Source: Methylobacterium sp.
Lineage (GTDB): Bacteria; Pseudomonadota; Alphaproteobacteria; Rhizobiales; Beijerinckiaceae
Direction: 5' to 3'
Assembly: GCA_020252645.1 (NCBI GenBank)
Contig: JADCCN010000015.1
Span: 1-64,000, forward strand
DNA length: 64,000 nucleotides
Both the position numbers and the translations under genes were made by a program. The notes below the pieces were generated by a model, which saw nothing but the letters and a program-made list of their open reading frames with translations, had not been told where the DNA came from and ran no database searches. Numbering within the stretch: position 1 is the stretch's first letter; every line of letters starts with the position of its first letter. Below, piece after piece: positions 11,097 through 20,733 of the stretch.

Positions 11097-11843
11097 TTAC
11101 GCCGGCGCGCGGAAATTCAGCACGGCCCGGCGGGGAAAATCGAAGATCTTGCCCGTCTCCTGCCAATCGGGAGAGGCCATCGCCACGAGATGCGGGGTGA
11201 TCTCGTGGGGGGCGGGAAGCGTCATCGGGTCTTCGCCCGGCGCGGCCTCGGCCCGCATGCGGGTGCGCGTGCGGCCCGGATTGACCAGCATCACCTTGAT
11301 GTTCGTGATGTTCCTGATTTCCTCGGCCCAATCGCGGCACATCAGGTCGAGCGCGGCCTTGGAGGCGCCGTAGCAGCCCCAATAGGCGTTCGCGTTCGAG
11401 CCCGCGCCGGACGAGAGGAAGATCGCACGGCCGGCGTCAGAAGCGCGCAGCAGCGGGTCCATCGCGCGAATGAGCCGGAAATTCGCCGTCACGTTGATGG
11501 CGAAGACACGCTCCCAGTGCTTCGGCTCGATATGGTTCAGCGGCGAGATCGGCCCAAGGGTCGCGCCATTGCCGACGAGCGCGTCGAGCTTGCCCCAACG
11601 CTGGTGGATCGAGAGGCCGAGGCGATCCAGCGCATCGAAATCCGCAAGGTCGAGCGGCACCAATGTCGCTGAACCACCGATGGCCCTGATCTCGTCATCC
11701 AGCGATTCGAGCCCGCCCGCGGTGCGCGCCAGCGCGATGACATGGGCACCGGCTTTGGCGAAGGCGAGGGCGGTTTCCCGTCCGATGCCGCGCGAGGCGC
11801 CGGTGATAAGTGCGATGCGGCCGGAAAGCACTTTCTCGGTCAT
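11097..11843 (-). CDS. SDR family NAD(P)-dependent oxidoreductase
   Basis: Short-chain dehydrogenase/reductase of 248 aa. Rossmann cofactor site TGASRGIG lies near residue 15, and the catalytic pattern has Ser in LSSGAG and YGASK (Tyr-x-x-x-Lys) around residues 156-160. The NNAG motif is altered to GNGAT. Substrate cannot be deduced; YciK-like enzymes of this size are typical. It starts four bases after the purF stop, so it is probably translated from the purF message, but nothing indicates a role in purine synthesis. Confidence 0.87.
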   Translation of the reverse strand: MTEKVLSGRIALITGASRGIGRETALAFAKAGAHVIALARTAGGLESLDDEIRAIGGSATLVPLDLADFDALDRLGLSIHQRWGKLDALVGNGATLGPISPLNHIEPKHWERVFAINVTANFRLIRAMDPLLRASDAGRAIFLSSGAGSNANAYWGCYGASKAALDLMCRDWAEEIRNITNIKVMLVNPGRTRTRMRAEAAPGEDPMTLPAPHEITPHLVAMASPDWQETGKIFDFPRRAVLNFRAPA

Positions 11844-11847
11844 AGTC

Positions 11848-13335
11848 TCAGCTGGCCTCGGCGAGAAGGGAGAGCTGCTTTACGCTCTCGCCCACCACAT
11901 CGGCGATGGGCGTGGGATAATCGCCGGTGAAGTAGTGGTCGGTGTATTGCGGCTCGGCATTGTTGCGGCCGGGTTCGCCCAGCGCGCGATAGAGCCCGTC
12001 GATCGAGACGAAGGAAAGGCTCTCGACGCCGAGATAGGCGCGCATTTCCTCGATCGACATGCGCGCTGCCAGCAGCTTGTCCTGTTCGGGCATGTCGATG
12101 CCGTAGAAATCCGGATACCGGATCGGCGGCGAGGCGATGCGGAAATGCACTTCCGTGGCCTCCGCCTCGCGCATCATCGTCACGATCTTGCGGGAGGTCG
12201 TGCCGCGTACGATGGAATCATCCACCAGCACCACGCGCTTGCCCGCGATCACCGCGCGGTTTGCCGAATGCTTCATGCGCACGCCGAGTTCGCGCACGCT
12301 CTGCGTGGGCTGGATGAAGGTGCGGCCGACATAATGGTTGCGGATGATGCCGAGTTCGTAAGGGATGCCCGATTTCTGCGCAAAGCCGATGGCCGCAGGC
12401 ACGCCGGAATCCGGCACCGGCACCACGACATCGGCCGAGATCGGCGTCTCGATTGCGAGTTCGGCGCCGATATTCTTGCGGACCTCGTAGACGTTCCTGC
12501 CGCCGGCGACCGAATCCGGCCGGGCAAAATAGACATATTCGAAGATGCAGGGCCGGGGGTTCCGGGGCGGGAAGGGCCTGAGGCTCTCGATCTGGCCATC
12601 CTCGATCACGAGGATTTCGCCCGGCTCGACCTCGCGCTCGAATTTCGCGCCGATGATGTCGAGCGCGCAGGTCTCCGAGGCGAGGATCGCGCAACCATCG
12701 AGGCGGCCCAGAACCAGCGGGCGGATGCCGAGCGGGTCACGCGCGCCGATCAGTTTCTTGTTGGTCATGCCCACCAGCGCATAGGCGCCCTGGACCTGCG
12801 AGAGCGTCTCGATGAAGCGGTCGACGAAGCGATTGCGCTTCGAGCGCGCCACAAGATGCAGGATCACCTCGGTATCCGAGGTTGCCTGGTAGATCGCGCC
12901 CTCGGCGATGAGCTGGCGGCGAAGGGTCAACCCATTCGTGAGGTTGCCATTATGCGCCACCGCGAAGCCGCCCACCGAGAGTTCCGCGAAAAGCGGCTGC
13001 ACATTGCGCAGGATGGTCTCGCCGGTTGTCGAATAGCGTGTGTGCCCGATCGCGGTATTGCCCGGCAGCTGGTCGATCACGCTCTTCTTCGAGAAGTTGT
13101 CGCCCACAAGGCCGAGGCGGCGCTCCGAATGGAAGCGCGCGCCATCGAACGAGACGATGCCGGCCGCCTCCTGCCCGCGATGCTGGAGGGCATGCAGGCC
13201 GAGAGCCGTGATCGCGGCGGCATCGGGGTGGCCATAGATGCCGAACACCCCGCATTCCTCGCGCAGGTGGTCTGCATCGCGGAACGGATGGTTGTCTCCG
13301 AAATCGCGTTCATCCCTCGGTTCGGCTTCGTTCAT
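11848..13335 (-). CDS. purF: amidophosphoribosyltransferase
   Basis: First committed step of purine synthesis: PRPP plus glutamine gives phosphoribosylamine. With the ATG at 13335 the protein has 495 aa and a 27-residue leader ahead of C28 (REECGVFG), the Ntn-amidotransferase nucleophile exposed when the propeptide is cleaved. The PRPP-binding loop VVLVDDSIVRGTTS is present in the C-terminal phosphoribosyltransferase domain. The ribosome site is weak and in-frame sequence continues upstream, so the leader length is uncertain. It lies downstream of cvpA (same strand), a pairing known from E. coli, and is followed by the SDR gene. Confidence 0.95.
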   Translation of the reverse strand: MNEAEPRDERDFGDNHPFRDADHLREECGVFGIYGHPDAAAITALGLHALQHRGQEAAGIVSFDGARFHSERRLGLVGDNFSKKSVIDQLPGNTAIGHTRYSTTGETILRNVQPLFAELSVGGFAVAHNGNLTNGLTLRRQLIAEGAIYQATSDTEVILHLVARSKRNRFVDRFIETLSQVQGAYALVGMTNKKLIGARDPLGIRPLVLGRLDGCAILASETCALDIIGAKFEREVEPGEILVIEDGQIESLRPFPPRNPRPCIFEYVYFARPDSVAGGRNVYEVRKNIGAELAIETPISADVVVPVPDSGVPAAIGFAQKSGIPYELGIIRNHYVGRTFIQPTQSVRELGVRMKHSANRAVIAGKRVVLVDDSIVRGTTSRKIVTMMREAEATEVHFRIASPPIRYPDFYGIDMPEQDKLLAARMSIEEMRAYLGVESLSFVSIDGLYRALGEPGRNNAEPQYTDHYFTGDYPTPIADVVGESVKQLSLLAEAS

Positions 13336-13518
13336 GGCCGACAATCCCAGGGCGAGGACCCATGAAATCGGGCGTAAAAGTTTGTCGAAAGGCTCGGACG
13401 TGCCAAGCGGCACGCTTTTCGCCTTTCTCCTGCCATTCCATCCATCGCAATCATGCCATGACATCCGATCTCATGGGGCCTGACCCCTGGCAAGGGAGAG
13501 GATTGCGCCGGCGCGTCC

Positions 13519-14124
13519 CTATTGCTTGAGCTGGGGCGCGGCCGGCGGTGTAACCGGGGCCGGCGGCAAAGGGGTGCCGGAACCGGGTTGCTTGAATTCC
13601 TCCGTCGCCCTCTTGATGGGCGTTGAGATCGACTCGTCGAGATTTTCCGGGAGTATCGCCTTCAGCCGTTCCCAGCTCGCGGTGAGAATGGGGCGGAATT
13701 TCGCTTCCGACACCCATTGCGGCTGCTGTTTCTCGGCCACGAGCCACGAAAAGAAGCCGAAACCGATAATGGCCAGCAGGAAACCGCGCGCCGCACCGAA
13801 CAGGAAGCCGAGCGTGCGATCCAGCGCGCCGATGCGGCTGTCGAGAATGAAATCCGAGAGCTTCGAGGTAACGATGTAGCTCACCATCAGGGTGGCAAGG
13901 AACACGCCGCCGAATGCAAGGCCATTCACCAGCAGCGGCGGTTGCTTCGTCACATACTGAAGCACATAGGGCGCCGCCTGCGGATAGAAGAAATAGCCGA
14001 CCACCGCCGCAATGGCCCAGGAGGCAATCGCCAGAACCTCGCGCGTGAAACCGCGCACCATCGCCAGCATGCCCGACAGAAGCACGATTCCGATGACGAC
14101 GAGATCGAGCATGGTAACCGGCAT
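13519..14124 (-). CDS. cvpA: CvpA family inner-membrane protein
   Basis: 201 aa with four hydrophobic segments (LDLVVIGIVLLSGMLAM; VLAIASWAIAAVVGYFFY; a segment near residues 65-85; and the FGAARGFLLAIIGFGFFSWL region), then a Pro-rich cytoplasmic tail ending PPAAPQLKQ. The G-F-x-R-E-V-L-A motif after helix 1 is typical. CvpA was named for colicin V production and is linked to envelope stress tolerance. It precedes purF on the minus strand, about 180 bases away. Confidence 0.88.
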   Translation of the reverse strand: MPVTMLDLVVIGIVLLSGMLAMVRGFTREVLAIASWAIAAVVGYFFYPQAAPYVLQYVTKQPPLLVNGLAFGGVFLATLMVSYIVTSKLSDFILDSRIGALDRTLGFLFGAARGFLLAIIGFGFFSWLVAEKQQPQWVSEAKFRPILTASWERLKAILPENLDESISTPIKRATEEFKQPGSGTPLPPAPVTPPAAPQLKQ

Positions 14125-14204
14125 TGAAGCTCCTTCGGACGAACGCCACTGGCCCGCATATAACGGTTCGCTTCCGCTTCGTCACCCCGTCTCGGCGGCG
14201 CCCG

Positions 14205-14247
14205 GAGCGAAATTCGATCTGATTCAGTCAGATCGGCAACCGCTCTA
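14205..14247. repeat. short copy of palindromic intergenic repeat, overlapping the radA stop
   Basis: GAGCG ... CGCTC enclosing CGATCTGA / TCAGATCG arms with a TTCAG loop. It is one of the family also seen at 27333, 42390 and 53291. On the minus strand the element begins TAGAGCGG, and that TAG is the radA stop codon. Confidence 0.75.
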
Positions 14248-15660
14248 ACCGGAAATCGACGGGGAGCGTCGGGGTTTGCCCCTGCCGCCGGCAATCTCGG
14301 CCACGACATCGGCGATCTGACGAACGGGATGCAGGGCGAGGCCCGGCTTCGTGCCGGCATCCGGGAACCCTTCCGGCAGCAGCGCTTCGGTGAAACCGAG
14401 CTTCACGGCCTCCTTGAGCCTTGCCGCCGCTTGCGGCACGGGCCGCACCAGGCCGGAGAGGCTCACCTCGCCGAACAGCGCCATCTGCGCGCGGATCGGC
14501 ACATCCGCGAGCGAGGAGACGAGCGCGGCGGCCACCGCGAGATCCGCCGCCGGCTCCATGATCCGGAAGCCGCCCGCGACATTCATGTAGACATCATGCT
14601 GGCCGAGGCGAACGCCGGCGCGCGCTTCCAGAACGGCCAGCACCATGGCGAGGCGGCTTGAATCCCACCCCACGACCGCGCGGCGCGGCGTGCCGAGCGC
14701 GGAGGGTGTCACCAGCGCCTGAATTTCGATCAGCAACGGCCGCGTGCCCTCCATCCCGGCGAAGACCGCGGTGCCGGAGACCGCGGCATCGCGCGCACCA
14801 AGAAAGAGGGCAGAGGGGTTCGGCACCTCGACGAGGCCCCCGGCGCCCATCTCGAAGACGCCGATCTCATCGGTTGCGCCGAAGCGGTTCTTCACCGCCC
14901 GCAAGATTCGGAAATGATGGCCTGCATCGCCCTCGAAACTCATCACGGCATCGACCATGTGCTCGACCACGCGCGGGCCCGCGATCTGGCCGTCCTTGGT
15001 CACGTGGCCGACGAGGATGATCGCCGCGCCGGAACTCTTGGCGAAGCGGATCAACCCTTGCGCTGCCGCGCGCACCTGGGTCACCGTGCCGGGCGCGGCT
15101 TCCGCCGCCTCGGTCCACATGGTCTGGATCGAATCAATAATGACGAGGCGCGGCGGGGCACCCTGGCCGAGGGTGGTGAGGATATCCTCCACGCTCGTCT
15201 GCGCCGCGAGTTCCACCGGGGCGGATTCCAGCCCGAGGCGCTGGGCGCGCAGACGCACCTGGCCGGCGCTTTCCTCGCCCGAGATATAGACCGCGCGGAA
15301 ATTCCTGCGCGCCAAAGCAGCCGCTGCCTGGATGAGCAGCGTGGATTTTCCGATGCCCGGCTCGCCGCCGAGCAGGATCACCGAGCCTTTCACGAAGCCG
15401 CCGCCGGTCACGCGGTCCAGTTCCGCGATGCCGCTCGCGATGCGCGGGGCATCCATCGCTTCGCCCGTCAGGTTTTCGAGCGCGAAGACGCGTCCCTTCC
15501 TGAGCCGCGCGCCACCACTGGCAACTGGCGCGGCTGTGGCAGCCGTTGCGGCTTCCTCGGCGATGGAATTCCATTCGCCGCAGGCATCGCATTTGCCCTG
15601 CCAGCGCTGGTGGACCGCGCCGCAGGCCTGGCAGGCGAAGGTGGGTGTGCGCTTGGCCAA
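14245..15660 (-). CDS. radA: DNA repair protein RadA (Sms)
   Basis: RecA-related ATPase that drives branch migration in recombinational repair. It has an N-terminal C4 zinc finger (C10, C13, C24, C27), Walker A GEPGIGKST (99-107), the RadA-specific motif KNRFG in AVKNRFGATDEIG, and a C-terminal Lon-protease-like domain. 471 aa is the normal length. The stop codon TAG coincides with the outer edge of an intergenic palindromic repeat. It lies upstream of cvpA/purF on the same strand. Confidence 0.97.
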   Translation of the reverse strand: MAKRTPTFACQACGAVHQRWQGKCDACGEWNSIAEEAATAATAAPVASGGARLRKGRVFALENLTGEAMDAPRIASGIAELDRVTGGGFVKGSVILLGGEPGIGKSTLLIQAAAALARRNFRAVYISGEESAGQVRLRAQRLGLESAPVELAAQTSVEDILTTLGQGAPPRLVIIDSIQTMWTEAAEAAPGTVTQVRAAAQGLIRFAKSSGAAIILVGHVTKDGQIAGPRVVEHMVDAVMSFEGDAGHHFRILRAVKNRFGATDEIGVFEMGAGGLVEVPNPSALFLGARDAAVSGTAVFAGMEGTRPLLIEIQALVTPSALGTPRRAVVGWDSSRLAMVLAVLEARAGVRLGQHDVYMNVAGGFRIMEPAADLAVAAALVSSLADVPIRAQMALFGEVSLSGLVRPVPQAAARLKEAVKLGFTEALLPEGFPDAGTKPGLALHPVRQIADVVAEIAGGRGKPRRSPSISG

Positions 15661-15829
15661 GATCTTTCCGTTCGGGCGCGAGGGCTGAGACGAATCCGTC
15701 GCATGTTAGGCTGGTTTCGTGAGGCATTGAAATGGGGGCGCGGACCCGGATCGGAAGTCTGGAGACAGGGATCTGTTAAGGGTCGCGTTCTAAACTAGAG
15801 GTTGCAATTGACGGATCTGGAGCCGCTTC

Positions 15830-16051
15830 ATGTCTTCCGGAGTCAGCGCCTCGACTTTCGCCCGTGCCAGCTCATCCTCGACGGCCAACAACCTGGCCCT
15901 TCGCAAACGCGTGCTGACCCAATTCCAGATCCGCACCGAGAAGGACGCGGCGAACGCGACCGTGAATGTGCTGAACCAGAGCCTTGAAGCCCAGCGCATC
16001 CGCAAGCCCGACGCGCGATCGCTGATGCAGATCCTCAATATTCAGGCCTGA
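15830..16051 (+). CDS. small hypothetical protein, 73 aa
   Basis: An unassigned small protein. GGAG at 15819-15822 lies seven bases before the ATG and third codon positions are strongly G/C, which supports this frame over the antisense frame 15790-16038. The N-terminus is Ser/Ala-rich (STFARASSSSTANN), followed by a helix-prone segment (LQFQ-like, AANATVNVLNQSLE) and RKPDARSLMQILN. The helical layout recalls small motility- or phage-related proteins, but I cannot assign it. It converges with alr and overlaps its end by ten bases, which form a perfect palindrome containing both stop codons. Confidence 0.7.
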   Translation: MSSGVSASTFARASSSSTANNLALRKRVLTQFQIRTEKDAANATVNVLNQSLEAQRIRKPDARSLMQILNIQA

Positions 16052-17199
16052 TCCACGTCAATCCGCTCGTATCGCCTGCCGAGATTCGTGAGGATTTCGT
16101 AGCCGTTTGTCATCGCCGCCTCGCCCACGCGGTCGATGTCGAGGCCGTCCCCGATCAGCGTCGCGAAATCGCCGATGCGCACGCTGCCCCGGGGCAGGCG
16201 GGTGATATCCACCGTGATGAGATCCATCGAGACATTGCCCGCGAAGGGGCATTCCCGGCCCGCGATGATCGCATAACCGCCGGCGCGATCGGGTTTCGCA
16301 CCGCCATTGCGCGGATAGCCATCGGCATAACCGCAGGAGAGAGTTGCAATCAGGCTGTCGCGCGTCGCGCGGAAATTCGAATCATAGCCCACGGTCTCGC
16401 CCGCTGGCACGGGCGTGATCTGGATCACCGGCGCCTCAAGCCGCACCACGGCGCGCATCGGGTTCTTCCGTCCCGGCGTCGGGTTGCCACCATAGAGTGC
16501 ATAGCCGGGACGCGAGAGCGCATGGAGGCCGGCCGCCGCAGTGAAATGCCCCGAGGAATTACAGAGGCTTAGACGAAGAGGCTGATGTGATCTCGAAAGT
16601 TCCGGAATCGATGCGCGAGCTTCCTCAATCCGCATCGCAAGATCGCCGAACATCCCGATCTGCTGCCGGGTGACCGGATCATTTCCGCGTTCCGACGAGA
16701 TGAAATGGCTCATGACAATCGCGATGTCGCCCCACGGGATTTCGCCGGCGGCCAGAAGATCGCGGAAGGCCTCCGGGCGCAGGCCCAGCCGGTTCATGCC
16801 GGTATCGACATGCAAGGCCGCGCGCTCTGCCTCGGGCTCCTCATCGCGATAAGCCTTCCAGGCCGTGATTTCCGACACTGTTCCGAGCACGGGCGCGAGC
16901 CGATGCGCGCGATAGGCCGCGAGATCACCCGCGGCAAGCCCGTTCAGCACGAAGATTTCGCCCTCGGGCAGCACCGCGCGGGCACGAATGCCCTCGGAGA
17001 GATGGGCAACGAAGAAGCTGCGGCAACCGGCCTTGTATAAGGCCGGGGCGGCCTTCTCGATCCCCAGGCCATAGGCATCCGCCTTGATGACCGCGCCCGC
17101 GGCACCCGGCGCATTGAGCGCGTGGAGCTTGCGCCAGTTATCGGCCAAAGCTCCAAGATCGATCGTGAGCCGCGCCGCTTGCGAGGCAAAGCGGCTCAT
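16042..17199 (-). CDS. alr: alanine racemase
   Basis: PLP enzyme making D-alanine for peptidoglycan. The PLP lysine is K39 in AVIKADAYGLG, and the second catalytic base Tyr is in VGYDSNF. 385 aa. The ATG at 17199 overlaps the dnaB stop (ATGA), so it is translationally coupled to dnaB. A short stretch (about 16555-16615, encoding ELSRSHQPLRLSLCNSSGHF) uses more A/T-ending codons than the rest. The last codons CAG GCC TGA sit in a palindrome shared with the convergent small gene. Confidence 0.95.
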   Translation of the reverse strand: MSRFASQAARLTIDLGALADNWRKLHALNAPGAAGAVIKADAYGLGIEKAAPALYKAGCRSFFVAHLSEGIRARAVLPEGEIFVLNGLAAGDLAAYRAHRLAPVLGTVSEITAWKAYRDEEPEAERAALHVDTGMNRLGLRPEAFRDLLAAGEIPWGDIAIVMSHFISSERGNDPVTRQQIGMFGDLAMRIEEARASIPELSRSHQPLRLSLCNSSGHFTAAAGLHALSRPGYALYGGNPTPGRKNPMRAVVRLEAPVIQITPVPAGETVGYDSNFRATRDSLIATLSCGYADGYPRNGGAKPDRAGGYAIIAGRECPFAGNVSMDLITVDITRLPRGSVRIGDFATLIGDGLDIDRVGEAAMTNGYEILTNLGRRYERIDVDQA

Positions 17200-18683
17200 T
17201 CCAGCCGCTCCGGCAGGTAATCTTCCTTCGCCAGATCCGAGAACTTCGTGATGTTCGCCTCGAATTGCAGCTGCACCGTGCCAGTGGGGCCGTGACGCTG
17301 CTTGCCGATGATCACCTCGGCCTTGCCATGCACGCGCTCCATGTCCTGCTGCCACTTCAGGTGCTCTTCGCTGCCCGGCTTGGGCTCGCGGTTGTTGAGG
17401 TAGTATTCCTCGCGATAGACGAACATCACCACGTCCGCGTCCTGCTCGATCGAGCCGGATTCGCGCAGGTCCGAGAGCTGCGGCCGCTTGTCGTCGCGGT
17501 TTTCCACCTGGCGCGAGAGCTGCGAGAGCGCGATGATCGGCACATTCAGTTCCTTCGCCAGCGCCTTCATGCCCGTGGTGATCTCGGTCAGTTCCTGCAC
17601 GCGGTTCTCGCCCTTCTTCGAGGCGCCAGAAAGGAGCTGGAGGTAGTCGACCACGAGAAGATCGAGCCCGTGCTGGCGCTTGAGACGCCGCGCGCGCGCC
17701 GCCAATTGCGCGATGGAAATGCCGCCGGACTGGTCGATATGGAGCGGAATGCTCTGCATTTCGGCGACAGCCTGATGCAGCCGGCCGAATTCCTCGCTCG
17801 ACACGTCGCCGCGGCGGATCTTGAAGGAGGGCACGCCCGATTGCTCGGCGATGATACGGGTCGCGAGCTGTTCGGCGCTCATTTCGAGGCTGAAGAAGCC
17901 GACAATGCCGCCCGAGACCGTCTTCAACAGGCCATCGGGCTGGCGTTCGCCGCGCCAGGCCCGCGCGATGTTGTAGGCGATGTTCGTGGCGAGCGCGGTC
18001 TTGCCCATGCCGGGACGGCCGGCGAGAATCACGAGGTCGCTTCGCTGCAAGCCACCCATCCGCTGGTCAAGATCGGAAAGGCCGGTCGCGGTGCCGGAAA
18101 GGCCGCCATCGCGCTTGTAGGCCTCGCTCGCCATCTGGATCGCGAGGGTCAGTGCCGAGGAGAAGCTCTGGAAGCCGCCCTCGAAACGGCCGCTTTCCGC
18201 GAGCGCATAGAGCTTGCGCTCGGCTTCCTCGATCTGCTGGCGGGGTTGATCCTCCACCGGCGCATCATAGGCGCGGCCCGCCATGTCCTCGCCGATGGTG
18301 ATGAGCGTGCGCCGGAGCGCCAGATCATGCACCGTGCGGCCATATTCGCCGGCATTCGAGATGGTCGTGGCCGAGGCCGCGAGCCGCCCGAGATATAGCG
18401 CCACCGTGATGCCGCCGAGATCGACATCCGGCAGATAGGTCTTGAGGGTGATGGGCGTCGCAACCTTCCCCGCGCGCAGCAATTTGCCCATCACGTCGAA
18501 GATCGCGCCGTGGATCTTCTCGTAGAAATGCTCGGGCTGGAGGAAATCCGATACACGGTCGAAGGCCTCGTTATTCACGAGGATCGCGCCCAGCAGGGCC
18601 TGCTCCGCCTCCAGGTTGTGCGGAGCCAGCCGGAAAGGCTGTTCCTGTGCGTTGTCCGGGGCAAGGCGGGCAAGGGCAACCAT
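17196..18683 (-). CDS. dnaB: replicative DNA helicase DnaB
   Basis: Hexameric 5'-3' helicase of the replication fork. The N-terminal primase-interacting domain starts PHNLEAEQALLGAIL. The C-terminal RecA-like domain has Walker A GRPGMGKTALA near residue 220, Walker B LLVVDYLQLL and the SIEQDADVVMF motif. I chose the ATG at 18683 (495 aa); a GTG at 18743 would add 20 polar residues. Neither has a strong binding site. There is no intein. Cotranscribed with alr through a four-base overlap. Confidence 0.95.
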   Translation of the reverse strand: MVALARLAPDNAQEQPFRLAPHNLEAEQALLGAILVNNEAFDRVSDFLQPEHFYEKIHGAIFDVMGKLLRAGKVATPITLKTYLPDVDLGGITVALYLGRLAASATTISNAGEYGRTVHDLALRRTLITIGEDMAGRAYDAPVEDQPRQQIEEAERKLYALAESGRFEGGFQSFSSALTLAIQMASEAYKRDGGLSGTATGLSDLDQRMGGLQRSDLVILAGRPGMGKTALATNIAYNIARAWRGERQPDGLLKTVSGGIVGFFSLEMSAEQLATRIIAEQSGVPSFKIRRGDVSSEEFGRLHQAVAEMQSIPLHIDQSGGISIAQLAARARRLKRQHGLDLLVVDYLQLLSGASKKGENRVQELTEITTGMKALAKELNVPIIALSQLSRQVENRDDKRPQLSDLRESGSIEQDADVVMFVYREEYYLNNREPKPGSEEHLKWQQDMERVHGKAEVIIGKQRHGPTGTVQLQFEANITKFSDLAKEDYLPERLE

Positions 18684-18839
18684 GGTCGTGTTCGTTTCCG
18701 TCCGGATGTCCGGTCTTTTGCTGCGGTTCTGCTTGTCTTGCACGGATTGATCACGTCACGCGCCACGGCGGCCTGCCGATTGCCCGTTCCCCGATTCCCA
18801 TGCCGCACCCAGCAGAAGCGCAAAGGCCGCGAACAGGAA

Positions 18840-18863
18840 AGGCCCCCCGTTTCCGGGAGGCCT
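18840..18863 (-). terminator. putative intrinsic terminator downstream of rplI
   Basis: On the minus strand AGGCCTCCCG-GAAA-CGGGGGGCCT forms a ten-position stem with one mismatch, followed by TTCCTGTT. It lies about 90 bases past the rplI stop and ahead of dnaB, so it would end the rpsF operon transcript. The T tract is imperfect. Confidence 0.6.
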
Positions 18864-18951
18864 GATGATGAGCGATTCACACAGTGATTCACAGGCAAAA
18901 AATATTCGCCGGCCGCTGCGCCTCCTGCCGCTTGAGTGCGGCAGAAAAGCC

Positions 18952-19518
18952 TCAGAGCTCCACGCCCGGGCCGGCATCGGCAAGGGCCGCGCCGATCTCG
19001 AGCCCGAGATCGTCGAGGTTGTCCTCCTCGCGCGCCAGCACATTCTCGCCGCGCGACTGGCGCTCGGCTTCTTCCGGTGAACGGGCGACGTTGATCGTCA
19101 CGCCAACCGAGACTTCCGGGTGCAGGACGATCGAGACCTGATGCAGGCCGAGCGTCTTGATCGGGGTGTCGAGCGCCACCTGGCCGCGGTTCAGCGTGAA
19201 GCCGCCGGCCGTCACCGCATCGGCGATGTCGCGCGCGGAGACGGAACCATAGAGCACGCCCGATTCACCCGCCTGGCGGATGAGGGTGAAACTCTGGCCA
19301 TCGAGCTTGCCGCCCACGGCCTGAGCGTCCTTCCTGCGGGCGAGGTTGTTGGCCTCGAGCTGGGCGCGCTCGGCGGCGAATTTCGACTTGTTCGCTTCGG
19401 TCGCGCGGAGCGCCTTGTTGCGCGGGAGAAGGAAGTTGCGGGCATAGCCATCCTTCACCTTCACCACATCGCCCATCTGGCCCAGCTTGGCCACGCGTTC
19501 GAGGAGGATCACTTCCAT
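18952..19518 (-). CDS. rplI: 50S ribosomal protein L9
   Basis: Starts [19 protein letters not shown] and continues with the conserved [16 protein letters not shown] of the rRNA-binding N domain, the long connecting helix, and the C domain ([16 protein letters not shown]). At 188 aa it is longer than E. coli L9 (149 aa); the extra acidic C-terminal tail is common in Rhizobiales. GGAG lies eight bases before the ATG. Last gene of rpsF-rpsR-DUF2232-rplI. Confidence 0.98.
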   Translation of the reverse strand: MEVILLERVAKLGQMGDVVKVKDGYARNFLLPRNKALRATEANKSKFAAERAQLEANNLARRKDAQAVGGKLDGQSFTLIRQAGESGVLYGSVSARDIADAVTAGGFTLNRGQVALDTPIKTLGLHQVSIVLHPEVSVGVTINVARSPEEAERQSRGENVLAREEDNLDDLGLEIGAALADAGPGVEL

Positions 19519-19565
19519 GGTCTTTACTCCGGTTTTGGATCGTCGGGTTCGTATCAGGTTGAGCG

Positions 19566-20480
19566 TCAACGGCCTGCGCGTTCGCGGTTGCGCAGGTCGA
19601 GAAGGTGATCGGCGAAGCCAACGCCCACGAAGAGCAGGGCCGGCAATCCGAAGATGAGGATCGAGCCCCAGGCCGCCGTCAGCAGCAGCCCGCGGCCATT
19701 CTGGCCGGCGAGGCGCATATGCAGCACGGCAAGGCCCTGGAGCATCAGCAGGAAACCAAGGCCCAAGGCGAGGATTTCCGCAAAGACACCCATGTAGCCA
19801 TCCCACATGGTGACCAGCAGCGCGGCGCCGAACAGGATGAGGCTGCCACCGGGGAGGCGGAACCCGTTGAAGCCGGGCTTCCCATAGCTCAGCCGGCCCG
19901 AACGCTCCGCCACCATCGCACCGAAGGCCGCGCTCATCACCAGCGTCACGATGATGATGAGACCGGAAACCGGCAGCATGATCGACGCCATGAGTTCGAC
20001 GACCCGGTTGAAGGTCGCGGGATCCGCCAGCGCCGGGTTGCCGGGAACGGACATGACCCGCAGGCCATCCGCCACGAATTCACGCAGGCGCGTTACGAAG
20101 CGGGCATAATCCGGCTCGATCCACAGCGACGTGACCACGATCACCATCGCGAGATAGCCGGCCATGACGAGCGCGAGTTGGCCCATGACGATGCCGTCGC
20201 GGCGGATATCCCGATCCGGCGCGGCAAAGGCGCGCTCGGCCGCCGCCGGGATGACAAAGGCCATGGCGGCGCGATTGCCGGTGGTAAGGTCGATCAGGAT
20301 CGCGCCGAGCAATCCGGCAAGGGCACCCGCCAGCGCGTGCCAGCCGAAGCTCGTGATGAAGAGCGGCAGCGGCGCCACGAGAAACAGGAAGGCGAGCGAC
20401 ATCATCCCCGGCGTCAGCATCCCCGAAAGGAGCGCCGAGGCAAAGCCCGCAAGGCCCGCCAGAAGGATGATCTGCGCCAT
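19566..20480 (-). CDS. DUF2232 multispanning membrane protein
   Basis: 304 aa, almost entirely hydrophobic, with about eight membrane helices and none of the usual transporter motifs. DUF2232 (YybS-like) proteins regularly sit between rpsR and rplI in Alphaproteobacteria, which is exactly the position here; function is unknown. It lies 47 bases before rplI. The fold resembles small substrate-binding (S-component-like) membrane proteins, but that is inference. Confidence 0.85.
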   Translation of the reverse strand: MAQIILLAGLAGFASALLSGMLTPGMMSLAFLFLVAPLPLFITSFGWHALAGALAGLLGAILIDLTTGNRAAMAFVIPAAAERAFAAPDRDIRRDGIVMGQLALVMAGYLAMVIVVTSLWIEPDYARFVTRLREFVADGLRVMSVPGNPALADPATFNRVVELMASIMLPVSGLIIIVTLVMSAAFGAMVAERSGRLSYGKPGFNGFRLPGGSLILFGAALLVTMWDGYMGVFAEILALGLGFLLMLQGLAVLHMRLAGQNGRGLLLTAAWGSILIFGLPALLFVGVGFADHLLDLRNRERAGR

Positions 20481-20562
20481 CGTCTCGTTGTCCCGTGCCC
20501 GGTTTCCCGGCGGTTAGAAGCGAAAAGCGCGTGAGGCGGCGACTTTTCGGTTCAGCGGATCC

Positions 20563-20639
20563 GAGCGGATTTCAACCGCCCGGACGACTGTCCAGGAGCA
20601 TTTTCAAGCGAAGCGGAACCCGGTTCGCGAGAAAAATGC
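20563..20639. repeat. diverged copy of the AGCATTTT-type intergenic repeat
   Basis: GAGCGG at 20563 is followed by GCATTTTC (20598-20605) pairing with GAAAAATGC (20631-20639) around a CGGAACCCGG core. The layout matches the second hairpin of the copies at 42390 and 27333, although the first hairpin is decayed. It sits in the 253-bp gap between rpsR and the DUF2232 gene, where I see no gene. Confidence 0.5.
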
Positions 20640-20733
20640 CCAAGGCCAAATCAGAGGTGGAAGCCCCTGGCCTCGAAACCGGCGAGCAGGCCCGCCGGCC
20701 CTGTTTTCCAGCAGGCGGCCGAAGCCGCTGCCA

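Noticed and set aside
13400-13425. CGTGCC-AAGC-GGCACG hairpin followed by CTTTT upstream of purF
   Set aside because: Its T run faces the plus strand, where no gene ends nearby, so it does not terminate cvpA or purF.
15790-16038. 82-codon frame antisense to the small gene at 15830
   Set aside because: The plus-strand frame has a better ribosome site and GC3-rich codons, and this one covers the same bases.
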